Shown piece by piece: positions 43,450 to 52,392 of a DNA stretch of 64,000 bases (the stretch's first letter is position 1; each line of letters opens with the position of its first letter). Below the pieces are notes generated by a model, which worked only from the letters and a program-made list of their open reading frames with translations, did no database searches and had not been told where the DNA came from. The stretch is from an uncultured Clostridia bacterium (GTDB taxonomy: Bacteria > Bacillota > Clostridia > Lachnospirales > Anaerotignaceae): contig CALCGT010000059.1 of NCBI GenBank assembly GCA_937901125.1, positions 8,562-72,561 of the forward strand. The letters are read 5' to 3'. Position numbers and translations under genes: made by a program.

Positions 43450-45204
43450 ATGCGTAGAACGAAGATCGTCTGCACGTTGGGTCCTGCAACGAATGATGTG
43501 GAGATCATGAAAAAACTGATCGAAAACGGCTTGGATGCCGCGCGTATCAATTTTTCTCATGGAACCTATGAAAGCCATGCAGAAACCATTGCGAAGCTGA
43601 AGCAGGCCAGAGAGGAACTGAATGCCCCTATTCCTCTGATCCTGGATACAAAAGGCCCTGAAATCCGTATCAAGACCTTTAAGGAAGGCAAAATAAGACT
43701 GGAAGAGGATGCCCAATTTACCCTGACCACAAGGGAGATGGAAGGGGATGAAACCATCGTTTCTGTGACCTATGCAGATTTGCCGAAGGATCTGCAGAAG
43801 GGCTCCCGTGTCTTGATTGATGATGGGCTGATCGAATTGAGGGTAGACAGCATTGAAGACACGGATGTCCATTGTACAGTCATCAATGGCGGCAATGTCA
43901 GCTCCCGCAAGGGTGTGAATCTGCCTGGGGTGAAGGTGAATCTGCCTTCTTTGATGGAAAAAGATATTTCTGATTTGAAATTTGGCGTGGAAAACGGATT
44001 CGATATCGTAGCGGCATCCTTCATCCGCTCTGCGGCAGATGTTGTGAATATCCGCAGGGTGTTGGAGGAAAACGGCGGTGAAAATATGCATATCATCTCC
44101 AAGATTGAAAATCAGGAAGGTGTGGAGAACATCGACAGTATTCTGGAGGTTTCTGATGGGATCATGGTTGCCAGAGGCGACCTAGGGGTCGAAATTCCCC
44201 CGGAAGAAGTACCTCTAGTTCAGAAAAGACTGATTGCCAAAGCCAATATGCGGGGCAAACCGGTGATCACAGCTACACAGATGCTGGAAAGCATGGTACA
44301 CAGCCCCAGACCCACCAGAGCAGAAGCCAACGACGTTGCCAATGCCATCTTTGATGGCAGCGACGCCATCATGCTTTCCGGGGAAACGGCAGCAGGTGCC
44401 TATCCGCTGGAAGCAGTAGAAACCATGGCTCGTATCGCCAAGAAAACGGAAAGCAGCATTGATTACGGCAGCAAGATGGTAGGCATTACGGAGCCTGCCA
44501 GAGTGAATATCACAAATGCCATCAGCAGAGCAGCCTGCAATGCGGCAGCAGAGCTGAATACGGCGGCAATTTCCACCATTACCCGTTCTGGCTTTACGGC
44601 AAGGATGATCTCCAAGCATCGTCCCATCTGCCCCCTGCTGGCAAGCACATCCGATGAACGGGTATGGAGACAGATGAACCTGATCTGGGGCTGCAAGCCC
44701 TTGCTGTATCATGGGGAGCTGCCCAAGGGCGGTGTATTCGATACAGCCCTGAAAATCGCAGTCAGCAGCGGCATGCTGAAAAACGGCGATACCGTCGTAT
44801 CTGCCCTGGGGATGCCTCTGGGCTTCAGCGGTGCCACAAACACCCTTCGTGTGGATATTGTGGGTGATGTTCTTTGCAAAGGCAAGGGTGTTGGCACAAA
44901 GAAGGTCAGCGGCACAGCCAGAGTCATCACCACCCGCGATGGTGTGGAACGCACCTTCCACAAAGGTGATATTCTGGTGACCACAGCCACAGACAACAGC
45001 TTTATGCCCTATATCCAGAAAGCTGCTGCCATCGTGGTAGGTCCGATGGATCAGAATGTGGATTGCCATGCGGAGATCGCCGGCAGTGCGCTGGATATCC
45101 CTGTCATCGTCTGCAATGCCAAGGTAGTGGATTTTATTCCTGCCCACTCGCTGATTACGGTAGATGCAGAGAAAGGCTTTGTTTATAAAGGGATTCCCAA
45201 ATAA
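43450..45204 (+). CDS. pyk: Pyruvate kinase with C-terminal PEP-utiliser-like domain
   Basis: 584 residues, ATG 43450 after AGAGGAGGTAACGCAAT. Pattern of the TIM-barrel: R-R-T-K-I-V-C-T-L-G-P at the start, A-R-I-N-F-S-H-G near 35, L-D-T-K-G-P-E-I-R near 64, the catalytic Lys region I-S-K-I-E-N-Q-E-G-V-E-N near 218, and M-V-A-R-G-D-L-G-V-E near 238. The extra C-terminal domain (about 480-584) is as in Bacillus enzymes. It makes pyruvate, the substrate of the nifJ product. A terminator follows. Confidence 0.96.
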   Translation: MRRTKIVCTLGPATNDVEIMKKLIENGLDAARINFSHGTYESHAETIAKLKQAREELNAPIPLILDTKGPEIRIKTFKEGKIRLEEDAQFTLTTREMEGDETIVSVTYADLPKDLQKGSRVLIDDGLIELRVDSIEDTDVHCTVINGGNVSSRKGVNLPGVKVNLPSLMEKDISDLKFGVENGFDIVAASFIRSAADVVNIRRVLEENGGENMHIISKIENQEGVENIDSILEVSDGIMVARGDLGVEIPPEEVPLVQKRLIAKANMRGKPVITATQMLESMVHSPRPTRAEANDVANAIFDGSDAIMLSGETAAGAYPLEAVETMARIAKKTESSIDYGSKMVGITEPARVNITNAISRAACNAAAELNTAAISTITRSGFTARMISKHRPICPLLASTSDERVWRQMNLIWGCKPLLYHGELPKGGVFDTALKIAVSSGMLKNGDTVVSALGMPLGFSGATNTLRVDIVGDVLCKGKGVGTKKVSGTARVITTRDGVERTFHKGDILVTTATDNSFMPYIQKAAAIVVGPMDQNVDCHAEIAGSALDIPVIVCNAKVVDFIPAHSLITVDAEKGFVYKGIPK

Positions 45205-45216
45205 GATTGATGAGGA

Positions 45217-45258
45217 AAACGGTAAAAACCTATGGATTTTGGGTTTTTACTGTTTTTT
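45217..45258 (+). terminator. Terminator after pyk
   Basis: ACGGTAAAAACC and GGGTTTTTACTGT pair over a short loop and are followed by TTTTTTT. Confidence 0.85.
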
Positions 45259-45423
45259 TATATTTTTTGGCTAAGGATTCAAAATAATGAATGAAAAACA
45301 ATGCAAGAAAAGTACATGCAGAGCATACAAAAGTCCTTGCTATGTGGTCGGAATTTGTTCGGATTGCCTGTTTTTTTGTATAAAAATATTAGAATTGAAG
45401 AAGTTTTTTGTCGAAATGACGAA

Positions 45424-45452
45424 TTGACGGAATCTTTACAGAATGTTAACAT
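45424..45452 (+). promoter_or_regulatory. Promoter for the DUF819 operon
   Basis: TTGACG (45424-45429), 17-base spacer, TAACAT (45447-45452). It gives a leader of about 110 bases. The gap 45259-45569 holds no gene. Confidence 0.55.
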
Positions 45453-45569
45453 ATATGACATAAGTTCAGGATATTGAATTCATTCATCCATTCAAATGAA
45501 TTTATCGCAATTATAAAAATATCCAGAGCTTATAAATAAAAATCTTATATTTTTTAGGAGGGGAATTTT

Positions 45570-46781
45570 ATGAACACATTGATTAGTGGCGACAACACAT
45601 GGGCTTTGATGGCTATCACATGTGGCTGGGCTGCATTCTCTATTTATGCAGAACAGACATGGAAATGGGCATCCAAAGTATCCGGGGCCATTGTTGCACT
45701 GCTAGGTGCACTGGTTCTGACAAATCTGGGTATCATCCCTACAAACTGCGTATGGTTCGATGATATTTGCTGGGGCTTCGCAGTTCCTATGGCGATTCCT
45801 ATGCTTCTGTTGAGCTGCGACATCCGTAAGATTGGTAAAGAAGCAGGGAAGATCCTGATCCTGTTCCTGATCGGTGCCGTTGGTACAACAGTCGGCGCTA
45901 TCCTGGGCTTCAAGCTTCTGGGCGGCATGGTAGATCATCTGTCCGGCGTAGCTTCTATTATGACAGGTTCCTACATCGGCGGTACAGTAAACTTTGCGGC
46001 TCTGTCCGACTCTTTCAACGTACCCGGTGAAACCGTATCTGCTGCAGTAGTAGCCGATAACCTGCTGATGACACTGTACTTCTTTGTACTGATCATGATT
46101 CCCAGCATCAAATTCTTTGCAAACAAATTTAAACATCCCCACATTGACGAAGTCAATGCAAGAGGCGTGGATGAAGAAGCAAAAACACAGGCTGCTGCTT
46201 ACTGGGGCAAAAAACCCATCTCTCTGATGGATATTGCCATCAACGTAGCCATCAGCGTTATCATCGTTTGTGTTTCTACACAGATCGCAGGCGTTCTGTC
46301 CAATGTGATCCCTAAAACAAACGTTGTAACAAGGATTCTGAACGGTCTGTTTGGTAACAAATACCTGATCCTGACAACACTGGCAATGATCATTGCAACA
46401 ATCTTCTCCAAACCTCTGGAAGGTCTGTCCGGCTCTCAGGAAATCGGTACATACCTGATCTACCTGTTCTTCTTTGCTATCGGCGCACCTGCATCCATTA
46501 AGGCGATTTTCCTGAACGCTCCTCTGTTGCTGGTATTCTGTGCCATCATGGTAATCGTAAACATGCTGTTCTGCTTCATTTTCGGCAAGCTGCTGAAATT
46601 CGACCTGGAAGATTGTATCCTGGCTTCCAACGCATGTATCGGCGGCCCTACAACAGCTGCTGCTATGGCGATCTCCAAAGGCTGGGTAAAACTGGTTGGT
46701 CCTATTATGTTGGTAGGTACACTGGGTTACGTAGTAGGTACATATTTCGGTACATTTGTAGGTCAGTTCCTGGGTGCGTAA
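45570..46781 (+). CDS. DUF819 family membrane transporter-like protein (YjcL-like)
   Basis: 403 residues, ATG 45570 after AGGAGGGG. About 10-11 hydrophobic helices with the DUF819 pattern: W-G-F-A-V-P-M-A-I-P-M-L-L-L near 70, G-T-V-G-A-I-L-G-F, M-T-G-S-Y-I-G-G-T-V-N-F-A-A near 130, and A-C-I-G-G-P-T-T-A-A-A-M-A near 352. The two inverted-repeat half motifs suggest a transporter. The substrate is not known in the family. Two dipeptidase genes downstream suggest uptake of a peptide or dipeptide-like compound; this is inference. Confidence 0.85.
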   Translation: MNTLISGDNTWALMAITCGWAAFSIYAEQTWKWASKVSGAIVALLGALVLTNLGIIPTNCVWFDDICWGFAVPMAIPMLLLSCDIRKIGKEAGKILILFLIGAVGTTVGAILGFKLLGGMVDHLSGVASIMTGSYIGGTVNFAALSDSFNVPGETVSAAVVADNLLMTLYFFVLIMIPSIKFFANKFKHPHIDEVNARGVDEEAKTQAAAYWGKKPISLMDIAINVAISVIIVCVSTQIAGVLSNVIPKTNVVTRILNGLFGNKYLILTTLAMIIATIFSKPLEGLSGSQEIGTYLIYLFFFAIGAPASIKAIFLNAPLLLVFCAIMVIVNMLFCFIFGKLLKFDLEDCILASNACIGGPTTAAAMAISKGWVKLVGPIMLVGTLGYVVGTYFGTFVGQFLGA

Positions 46782-46824
46782 GCATAGACTGATTAAGGTC
46801 TGAAAAAGAAAGAGGGCAAAAATC

Positions 46825-47796
46825 ATGATTTTCGATGGACATAGTGATATTTTTACGGACGTGACCGTTCGTAGACTGAAAGGTGAAACTCAGGTACTGA
46901 AAAATCACCATCTGCCTCGTCTGAAAGAAGGGAATATTGAAGGGAGTTGCTTTGTTCTGTGGATCGATCCTCCCTATCATGCAAATCCCTCCAAAAGATT
47001 GGGCGAACTGATGCAGTGCATCAAAGACGAAATGGCCGAATGTGATGAAGCCGTTATCGTAAAGAATATCAAAGAAATCGAAGAAGCGAAAGAAGCTGGC
47101 AAATTTTATATTCTGCCCGGTCTGGAAGGCCTTTCTGGTATCGGTGAGGATGTGGATAAAATCGATGAGCTGTATGAGTTTGGTTGCCGCCATGCCATGC
47201 TGTCCTGGAATGAACAGAATGACTTGGCAACCGGTACAAAGGGCGACCCCAACCGTGGGTTGACAGAGCTGGGCAAGAAAGCTGTAAGAAAACTCCATGA
47301 TAAGCACATGTTGGTGGACGTTTCCCATACCAATGAACGTACCTTCTGGGATATGGCAAAGGTGGGCGGCGGCCCTCTGATGGCATCCCATTCCAATGCA
47401 AGAGCCTTGGCAGATGTGGTAAGAAACCTGACAGATTGTCAGCTGCTGGAAATCAGAGATACCAACGGTATTGTTGGGATGAATTCCTTCAATATGTTAG
47501 TGCATAAGGAAATTGCGGAACAGACAGTAGATGGTCTGATCAGACACGCAGATTACATTGCAAACAAGATTGGCGTGGAACATTTGGCCTTTGGCTTTGA
47601 TTTCTGTGAATTTTTGGATGATGAAGCTGCCGGTTCTTTCAGCGATCAGGAAAATACCTTTACGGTAGGCCTGGAGGACTGCACACACGTTCCTTTCATG
47701 GTAGAACAAATGAAGAAAGCCGGTTTCAGTGACAAGGAACTGGAAATGATTTCTCGTGGCAACTGGATGAATCTGATTCAGAGAGTCATCGGCTAA
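46825..47796 (+). CDS. Membrane-dipeptidase family protein (peptidase M19), copy 1
   Basis: 323 residues, 43 bases after the DUF819 gene. The N-terminus has the metal-binding motif F-D-G-H-S-D-I-F; then P-G-L-E-G-L-S-G-I-G-E-D near 94; H-A-M-L-S-W-N-E-Q-N-D-L-A-T-G near 129; V-D-V-S-H-T-N near 170; and A-S-H-S-N-A-R-A near 190, all of the binuclear-zinc M19 fold. It should cleave dipeptides, including D-amino-acid forms. It is about 50% identical by eye to the next gene. It ends at a terminator. Confidence 0.92.
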   Translation: MIFDGHSDIFTDVTVRRLKGETQVLKNHHLPRLKEGNIEGSCFVLWIDPPYHANPSKRLGELMQCIKDEMAECDEAVIVKNIKEIEEAKEAGKFYILPGLEGLSGIGEDVDKIDELYEFGCRHAMLSWNEQNDLATGTKGDPNRGLTELGKKAVRKLHDKHMLVDVSHTNERTFWDMAKVGGGPLMASHSNARALADVVRNLTDCQLLEIRDTNGIVGMNSFNMLVHKEIAEQTVDGLIRHADYIANKIGVEHLAFGFDFCEFLDDEAAGSFSDQENTFTVGLEDCTHVPFMVEQMKKAGFSDKELEMISRGNWMNLIQRVIG

Positions 47797-47822
47797 GCCG
47801 AACTTTTTCAAAAGGATAAAAA

Positions 47823-47858
47823 AGACCGAGAGGCTCGATGGAGTTTCTCGGCCTTTTT
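47823..47858 (+). terminator. Terminator between the two dipeptidase genes
   Basis: GACCGAGA and TCTCGGCC pair, followed by TTTTT. Confidence 0.85.
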
Positions 47859-47862
47859 GTAC

Positions 47863-47890
47863 AAGCGAAGCCTTACGAATGGCTTTAAGG
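47863..47890 (+). repeat. Dispersed repeat, partial copy 3
   Basis: AAGCGAAGCCTTACGAATGG plus CTTTAAGG matches the second half of the repeats at 11449 and 34496. Confidence 0.5.
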
Positions 47891-47917
47891 TGAAACAGAA
47901 GAGAAAAGAGGGGTACA

Positions 47918-48889
47918 ATGATTTTTGATGGACATAGCGATATTTTCAGTGATGTTAGATATAAAAGAGAAGCAGGCGAAACAAAGGTGCTGAAAAACCA
48001 CCATCTGGAAAGACTGCAGAAGGGTGGCATCGGCGGTGCTTGTTTTGTAATCTGGGTAGATACCTTCAATGGATTTGATCCCAAGGATGAAATGGATGCC
48101 ATTGTGAAAGCGATACAGGCAGAAATGGCAGAAACAGAAGATTTTGTTTTGGTACATAACAGAGAAGAGGCGGAAGCAGCACAGAAAGCAGGTAAATTTG
48201 CTGTCCTGCTGGGAATTGAGGGCTTGGCCGGCATCGGCGAGGATCTGAGCAAGATCGACGCCCTGTATGAAGTGGGCGCCCGCCACGCTATGCTGACATG
48301 GAACGAAGAAAACGCTCTGGCAACAGGCGTAAAAGGCAACCCCGACAGAGGGGTAACAGAGCTGGGCAGAAAAGCCATCAAGATCATTCAGGATAAGAAA
48401 ATGATCCTAGACGTTTCTCATCTGAATGAAAAATCCTTCTGGGATGTGATCGATGCTTCCAATGGCCCTATCCTGGCATCCCATTCCAATGCAAAAGCTT
48501 TGGCAGGCGCAGCGAGAAACCTGACAGACGATCAGCTGAAAGCTATCCGTGATACAAATGGTCTGGTCGGTCTGAATGCCTTTGGCGATTTTATCAGCGA
48601 TATCAAAGAAGAACAGGATGTAGACCATCTGGTGCATCATGCATCTTACATTGCAGATAAGATTGGTGTGGAACATCTGGGCTGCGGTTTCGACTTCTTT
48701 GAATTTTTAAATGCGGATTCTATGAAGAGCTACAGCGATCAGGACGATTCTCGCCTGAAGGGCATGGAGGATTGCTCCAAAGTTCCTGTTCTGTTGGAAA
48801 AAATGAGAAAAGCAGGCTTTACAGAAAAAGATCTGGAAATGATCAGCGGCGGCAACTGGCTGAATCTGATCCAGAGAGTGATGGGCTGA
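47918..48889 (+). CDS. Membrane-dipeptidase family protein (peptidase M19), copy 2
   Basis: 323 residues, exactly as long as copy 1. The ATG at 47918 follows AGAAAAGAGGGGTAC. Motifs in order: F-D-G-H-S-D-I-F; G-I-E-G-L-A-G-I-G-E-D; H-A-M-L-T-W-N-E-E-N-A-L-A-T-G; L-D-V-S-H-L-N; A-S-H-S-N-A-K-A. Metal ligands are conserved in both copies; substrate-pocket residues differ (for example the D-T-F-N-G-F-D region near 49). This is a tandem duplication with likely different substrate preference. A terminator and the opposing regulator gene follow. Confidence 0.92.
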   Translation: MIFDGHSDIFSDVRYKREAGETKVLKNHHLERLQKGGIGGACFVIWVDTFNGFDPKDEMDAIVKAIQAEMAETEDFVLVHNREEAEAAQKAGKFAVLLGIEGLAGIGEDLSKIDALYEVGARHAMLTWNEENALATGVKGNPDRGVTELGRKAIKIIQDKKMILDVSHLNEKSFWDVIDASNGPILASHSNAKALAGAARNLTDDQLKAIRDTNGLVGLNAFGDFISDIKEEQDVDHLVHHASYIADKIGVEHLGCGFDFFEFLNADSMKSYSDQDDSRLKGMEDCSKVPVLLEKMRKAGFTEKDLEMISGGNWLNLIQRVMG

Positions 48890-48898
48890 AAAGAATAA

Positions 48899-48931
48899 AA
48901 AGGAACCCGAGGCTTTCCTCGGGTTTTCTTT
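48899..48931. terminator. Terminator between dipeptidase and regulator genes
   Basis: GAACCCGAGG and CCTCGGGTTTTC form a strong stem around CTTT. It lies between convergent genes and can serve both. Confidence 0.88.
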
Positions 48932-48940
48932 TTCTCTTTT

Positions 48941-49492
48941 TTAGAAGAACTTGGGCGTCATGGCCCAGATAGAGACACAGTCTTCTTCTCCATTATTGAT
49001 GTATTTATGGGGCAGGGAACTGTCAAAATAGATACTGTCCCCTTTATGGAGGATATAGTCCTTGCCATTGAGGAAAACAGTGAGGGTGCCTTTCAGCACA
49101 TAGCCGCATTCTTCCCCTTCGTGGCTGATGGCTTTCTTTTCATAGGAATAGCCGCTTTTCAAAGTGATTTCCACCATATCCATGGCACGGTCGGAACGGG
49201 TGGAGTGGAGCAGCTTATAATGGCTGCTGTCGTGATGGGTGACGATGGTTTGATGTTCCCCTTTTCGGGTCACAAAATGTTCTTCTACGGGCTCTTCGTG
49301 GAAGAAATAGTTGATATTGGTATCCAGTGCCTTCGCCAAACGCCACAAACTGGTGACGGAAGGAACGACAAGATCCCGTTCGATCTGGCTGATGAGGCCT
49401 GTGCTGACATCGGAAAGCTTGGAAAGTTCGGCAATACTCAGCTTTTTTTCTGTTCTAAGTTGCTTTAATTTTGCACCAATCAAAATTTCCAT
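48941..49492 (-). CDS. XRE-family transcription regulator with cupin domain
   Basis: 183 residues on the minus strand, start ATG 49492 behind AAGGGAGG. Residues 7-62 are a helix-turn-helix of the XRE type (L-R-x-E-K-K-L-S-I-A-E-L-S-K-L-S-D-V-S-T-G-L-I-S-Q-I-E, written with spacing residues omitted). Residues 105-175 are a Cupin_2 barrel with H-E-G-E-E-C-G-Y-V-L-K-G and a final P-H-K-Y-I-N-N-G-E. Such regulators sense small molecules through the cupin and commonly control transport and amino-acid or polyamine genes. Its convergent neighbours, the DUF819-dipeptidase genes, are possible targets. Confidence 0.9.
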   Translation of the reverse strand: MEILIGAKLKQLRTEKKLSIAELSKLSDVSTGLISQIERDLVVPSVTSLWRLAKALDTNINYFFHEEPVEEHFVTRKGEHQTIVTHHDSSHYKLLHSTRSDRAMDMVEITLKSGYSYEKKAISHEGEECGYVLKGTLTVFLNGKDYILHKGDSIYFDSSLPHKYINNGEEDCVSIWAMTPKFF

Positions 49493-49629
49493 AGAAGCTT
49501 CCCTCCTTGTGATTCATACAATATGTTTAATTCATTTTATCACTTTTGGAAAATGGGAGCAACCATTTTTTCCATGAAGAAAAGATGGAAACAAAGAAAG
49601 AGAGCAGGAAAGGGATTTCCCTGTTTTCG

Positions 49630-49658
49630 TTGCAAATTGGGGATTTCTATGCTATGAT
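49630..49658 (+). promoter_or_regulatory. Promoter for the yhbY-nadD-rsfS genes
   Basis: TTGCAA (49630-49635), 17-base spacer, TATGAT (49653-49658), 44 bases upstream of yhbY. Confidence 0.75.
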
Positions 49659-49701
49659 AAGAAAGATTATATTGAGAAAGAATACACAGAAGGAGAATAT
49701 T

Positions 49702-50001
49702 ATGTTAACAAGCAAACAGAGAGCATTCCTGCGTGGGATGGCAAATAGCATCGACGCAATTTTCCAGGTAGGCAAAAACGGCGTGACGCCTGAATTGAGA
49801 GATACCGTACACAATGCATTGGAAGCCAGAGAACTGGTAAAGATCAGTGTTTTGGACAATAATATGCTGGGCGCAAGAGAAGCGGCAGAAATGCTGGCAA
49901 GCAGAACAGGAGCAGAAGTGGTGCAGGTCATCGGCAACAAATTTGTGCTGTATCGCCCTGCGAAAAAACCTGTGATCGAATTGCCTCCCGTAAAAAAATA
50001 A
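49702..50001 (+). CDS. yhbY: YhbY-family RNA-binding protein (CRM domain)
   Basis: ATG 49702 after AGAAGGAGAAT; 99 residues. The start L-T-S-K-Q-R-A-F-L-R-G-M-A is the typical CRM opening. The G-K-N-G-V-T loop (near 30) is the RNA-binding GxxG-type element, and the final strand V-Q-V-I-G-N-K-F-V-L-Y-R fits. The protein associates with pre-50S ribosomal particles. It begins a conserved Firmicute order (yqeI/yhbY, nadD, yqeK, rsfS), here with a DUF2974 gene inserted. Confidence 0.94.
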   Translation: MLTSKQRAFLRGMANSIDAIFQVGKNGVTPELRDTVHNALEARELVKISVLDNNMLGAREAAEMLASRTGAEVVQVIGNKFVLYRPAKKPVIELPPVKK

Positions 50002-50023
50002 AATCAAAAAAGAGGGGGAGACT

Positions 50024-51148
50024 ATGGCAAATATGTTCGACTATCTGACTTGGCGGGGAGACCTGACTTTGTCCCAGTCTCCTTTTCAGGATGTGGATTC
50101 CTTGATTTTATCCACATTGGCATACGTATTTTTTGATGGCATCGTATCGGAAAGTATGGAAGAGACCATTCCCATTGCCCAAGTGGCAGAATTGTATTTT
50201 GCCCGTCCCCGGGAGATCTGGAAATCCAGAGTGGAGGAAGACTGGGAACTGCTGAAGTATCTGGCAGAAAACGAACGCTTTTCCAAAATGGAATTATGCG
50301 GCTATGTGAATAAGCTGGATTTTGCGGTGGAAAAACAGTTTTCTGCCTTGACTATACTGACAGGAGACGGCATGGCTTTCGTAGCTTATCGGGGAACAGA
50401 TTCCTCCTCTGTAGGCTGGAAAGAGGATTTCAACATGAGCTTTATGGATACGGTTCCTTCTCAGCAGGAAGCAGGAATTTATCTTTGTCGGGCGGCAGAG
50501 CATTTCAAAGGAAAGCTGCGGGTGGGCGGTCATTCCAAGGGCGGCAATCTTGCAGTTTTTGCGGCAGCCATGTGTCCGGCAAAGGTGCAGGAACGCATCG
50601 TGGCAGTGTATAACCATGATGGCCCCGGCTTTCGGGAAGGGATGCTGCAAAGGGAAGGCTACCGAGCTATGCTGCCGCGGGTGCAGACCTTTGTGCCCCA
50701 GTCTTCTGTGATCGGCATGCTGTTGGAACATGAAGAGGAATATGTAGTCATCCGCAGCAGCCAAAAAGGCATTATGCAGCACGATCCTTATTCCTGGGAG
50801 ATCATCGGGAAGGATTTTGTGCGGCTGGAAGCCCTGACGGAAAAGAGTCGATTGCTGGATCGAACGGTGAAAGCATGGCTCAACGGTTTGCCGGAGGAAC
50901 AGCGGGGAAAATTTGTTGATACGGTGTATGAAGGCATTTCCATCCTTCCGGTGGATGCCTTTAGGGAAATACAGATCTCTCCCAAGATCGCGTTGCAGGC
51001 ACTGCGTACCTGGGGCGATGAGGAGGAAGAAACGAAAAAGATTATCGGGGATTCTTTGAAGCTGCTGCTGCAGGCAGCAATAGAAACCGCCCGGGAATAT
51101 ACGACCCTACCCAGATTGGGCAATTGGGAAAGAAGGAACGAAAAATGA
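50024..51148 (+). CDS. DUF2974 (Mbeg1-like) alpha/beta-hydrolase
   Basis: 374 residues, ATG 50024 after AGAGGGGGAG. It has a lipase-like alpha/beta fold: F-V-A-Y-R-G-T-D-S-S near 121, and the nucleophile elbow G-G-H-S-K-G-G-N-L-A near 167, with Ser as likely nucleophile; a later Asp/His pair is expected in Y-N-H-D-G-P-G and near 255 (M-Q-H-D-P-Y-S-W). The substrates of the family are unknown; lipid ester or peptide ester is possible. It is translationally coupled to nadD (ATGA overlap). Confidence 0.85.
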   Translation: MANMFDYLTWRGDLTLSQSPFQDVDSLILSTLAYVFFDGIVSESMEETIPIAQVAELYFARPREIWKSRVEEDWELLKYLAENERFSKMELCGYVNKLDFAVEKQFSALTILTGDGMAFVAYRGTDSSSVGWKEDFNMSFMDTVPSQQEAGIYLCRAAEHFKGKLRVGGHSKGGNLAVFAAAMCPAKVQERIVAVYNHDGPGFREGMLQREGYRAMLPRVQTFVPQSSVIGMLLEHEEEYVVIRSSQKGIMQHDPYSWEIIGKDFVRLEALTEKSRLLDRTVKAWLNGLPEEQRGKFVDTVYEGISILPVDAFREIQISPKIALQALRTWGDEEEETKKIIGDSLKLLLQAAIETAREYTTLPRLGNWERRNEK

Positions 51149-52377
51149 GAAATGAAATTGCGAATTTTAAAGATTGCAAGAGTATTGCCATTATGGGCGG
51201 TACCTTCGACCCCATCCATCACGGGCATTTGGTAACGGCGGAAGCGGTGCGCCACAGATTTAAAGTTGACAAGGTGATTTTTATGCCTGCGGGGCAGCCT
51301 GCCCATAAGACCAACAAAAAGGTGACCCATAACGAACACCGCTATCTGATGACGGTGCTGGCGACGATGCGAAATGAAAACTTCGAAGTTTCCCGTATCG
51401 AGATCGACCGCCCCGGGGTGACCTATACCATCGATACCATCGAAGCCCTGAAAAAGATGTGCAGACCCGATGTGCGTCTTTATTTTATCACAGGGGCCGA
51501 TGCCATCCATCAGATCATGACCTGGAAGGAACCGGAACGGCTGCTTAGCCTGTGCGACTTTGTGGCAGTGACAAGACCCGGCTATGATAGATCTAAGCTG
51601 TTTGCGGATATTGGCGAAATCAGAGAAAAATTCTCCAGCCGTATCCACTATATGGAAGTGCCTGCCCTGGCCATCTCTTCCTCTGATATCCGGGAAAGAG
51701 CAAGAAAGGGCGAACCGATCAAATATCTGCTCCCCCAGGAGGTAGAGGATTATATCCATAAATTTGGGCTATATCAGGATGATGCAAAGGATGAGGTGAA
51801 ATTTATGCTGCCCATTGAAACAATGCAGGAAAAACTGCAGTCTGCCCTTTCCGTAAAACGTTATATCCATACCATGGGCGTAGCGGAGGAAGCGGTGAAG
51901 CTGGCGGAGATCTATGGTACTGCAGCAGACCGACAGAAGGCGAGAGTAGCTGGTCTGCTCCATGATTGTGCCAAGGATTATCCTGTAAACATGAGACTGC
52001 GTTTTTGTAAAGAATATAAGGTGAAAACCGATGAAATCATGGAAAAACAGACGGATCTGATCCACCCCTTCCTTGGGGCAGAGGTCGCTAAGAGGGAATA
52101 TCAGGTCATGGATGAAGATATCCTGAACGCTATACGTTTCCATACCACAGGGCGTGCGGGCATGTCCATACTGGAAAAGATCATTTTCATTGCGGACTAT
52201 ATCGAACCCAACCGGGAAAAATTCGGTGGCTTGGATGAAGCAAGAAGACTGGCCTATCTGGACTTGGATCAGGCTATGGAATATATTTTGGAAAATACCA
52301 TTGCTTACGTGAAGGCGAGAGGCAGACTGCTGCATCCCCTTTCTCTGGAAGCATTGGAATATTATAAAAATCGTTGA
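51145..52377 (+). CDS. nadD: Fused nicotinate-nucleotide adenylyltransferase and YqeK HD-domain hydrolase
   Basis: Start ATG 51145 overlaps the preceding stop; 410 residues. Residues about 12-205 are NadD: G-G-T-F-D-P-I-H-H-G-H, with the nucleotidyl-transferase HxGH, and the C-terminal I-S-S-S-D-I-R-E-R. After a short linker, residues about 220-405 are a YqeK-type HD domain: R-Y-I-H-T-M-G-V-A-E-E-A, L-L-H-D-C-A-K-D near 274, and P-F-L-G-A. NadD makes deamido-NAD; YqeK hydrolyses Ap4A symmetrically. In Bacillus these are two adjacent genes; here they are one chain without stop or restart. rsfS follows. Confidence 0.93.
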   Translation: MRNEIANFKDCKSIAIMGGTFDPIHHGHLVTAEAVRHRFKVDKVIFMPAGQPAHKTNKKVTHNEHRYLMTVLATMRNENFEVSRIEIDRPGVTYTIDTIEALKKMCRPDVRLYFITGADAIHQIMTWKEPERLLSLCDFVAVTRPGYDRSKLFADIGEIREKFSSRIHYMEVPALAISSSDIRERARKGEPIKYLLPQEVEDYIHKFGLYQDDAKDEVKFMLPIETMQEKLQSALSVKRYIHTMGVAEEAVKLAEIYGTAADRQKARVAGLLHDCAKDYPVNMRLRFCKEYKVKTDEIMEKQTDLIHPFLGAEVAKREYQVMDEDILNAIRFHTTGRAGMSILEKIIFIADYIEPNREKFGGLDEARRLAYLDLDQAMEYILENTIAYVKARGRLLHPLSLEALEYYKNR

Positions 52378-52392
52378 GAAGGAGGGAATATA

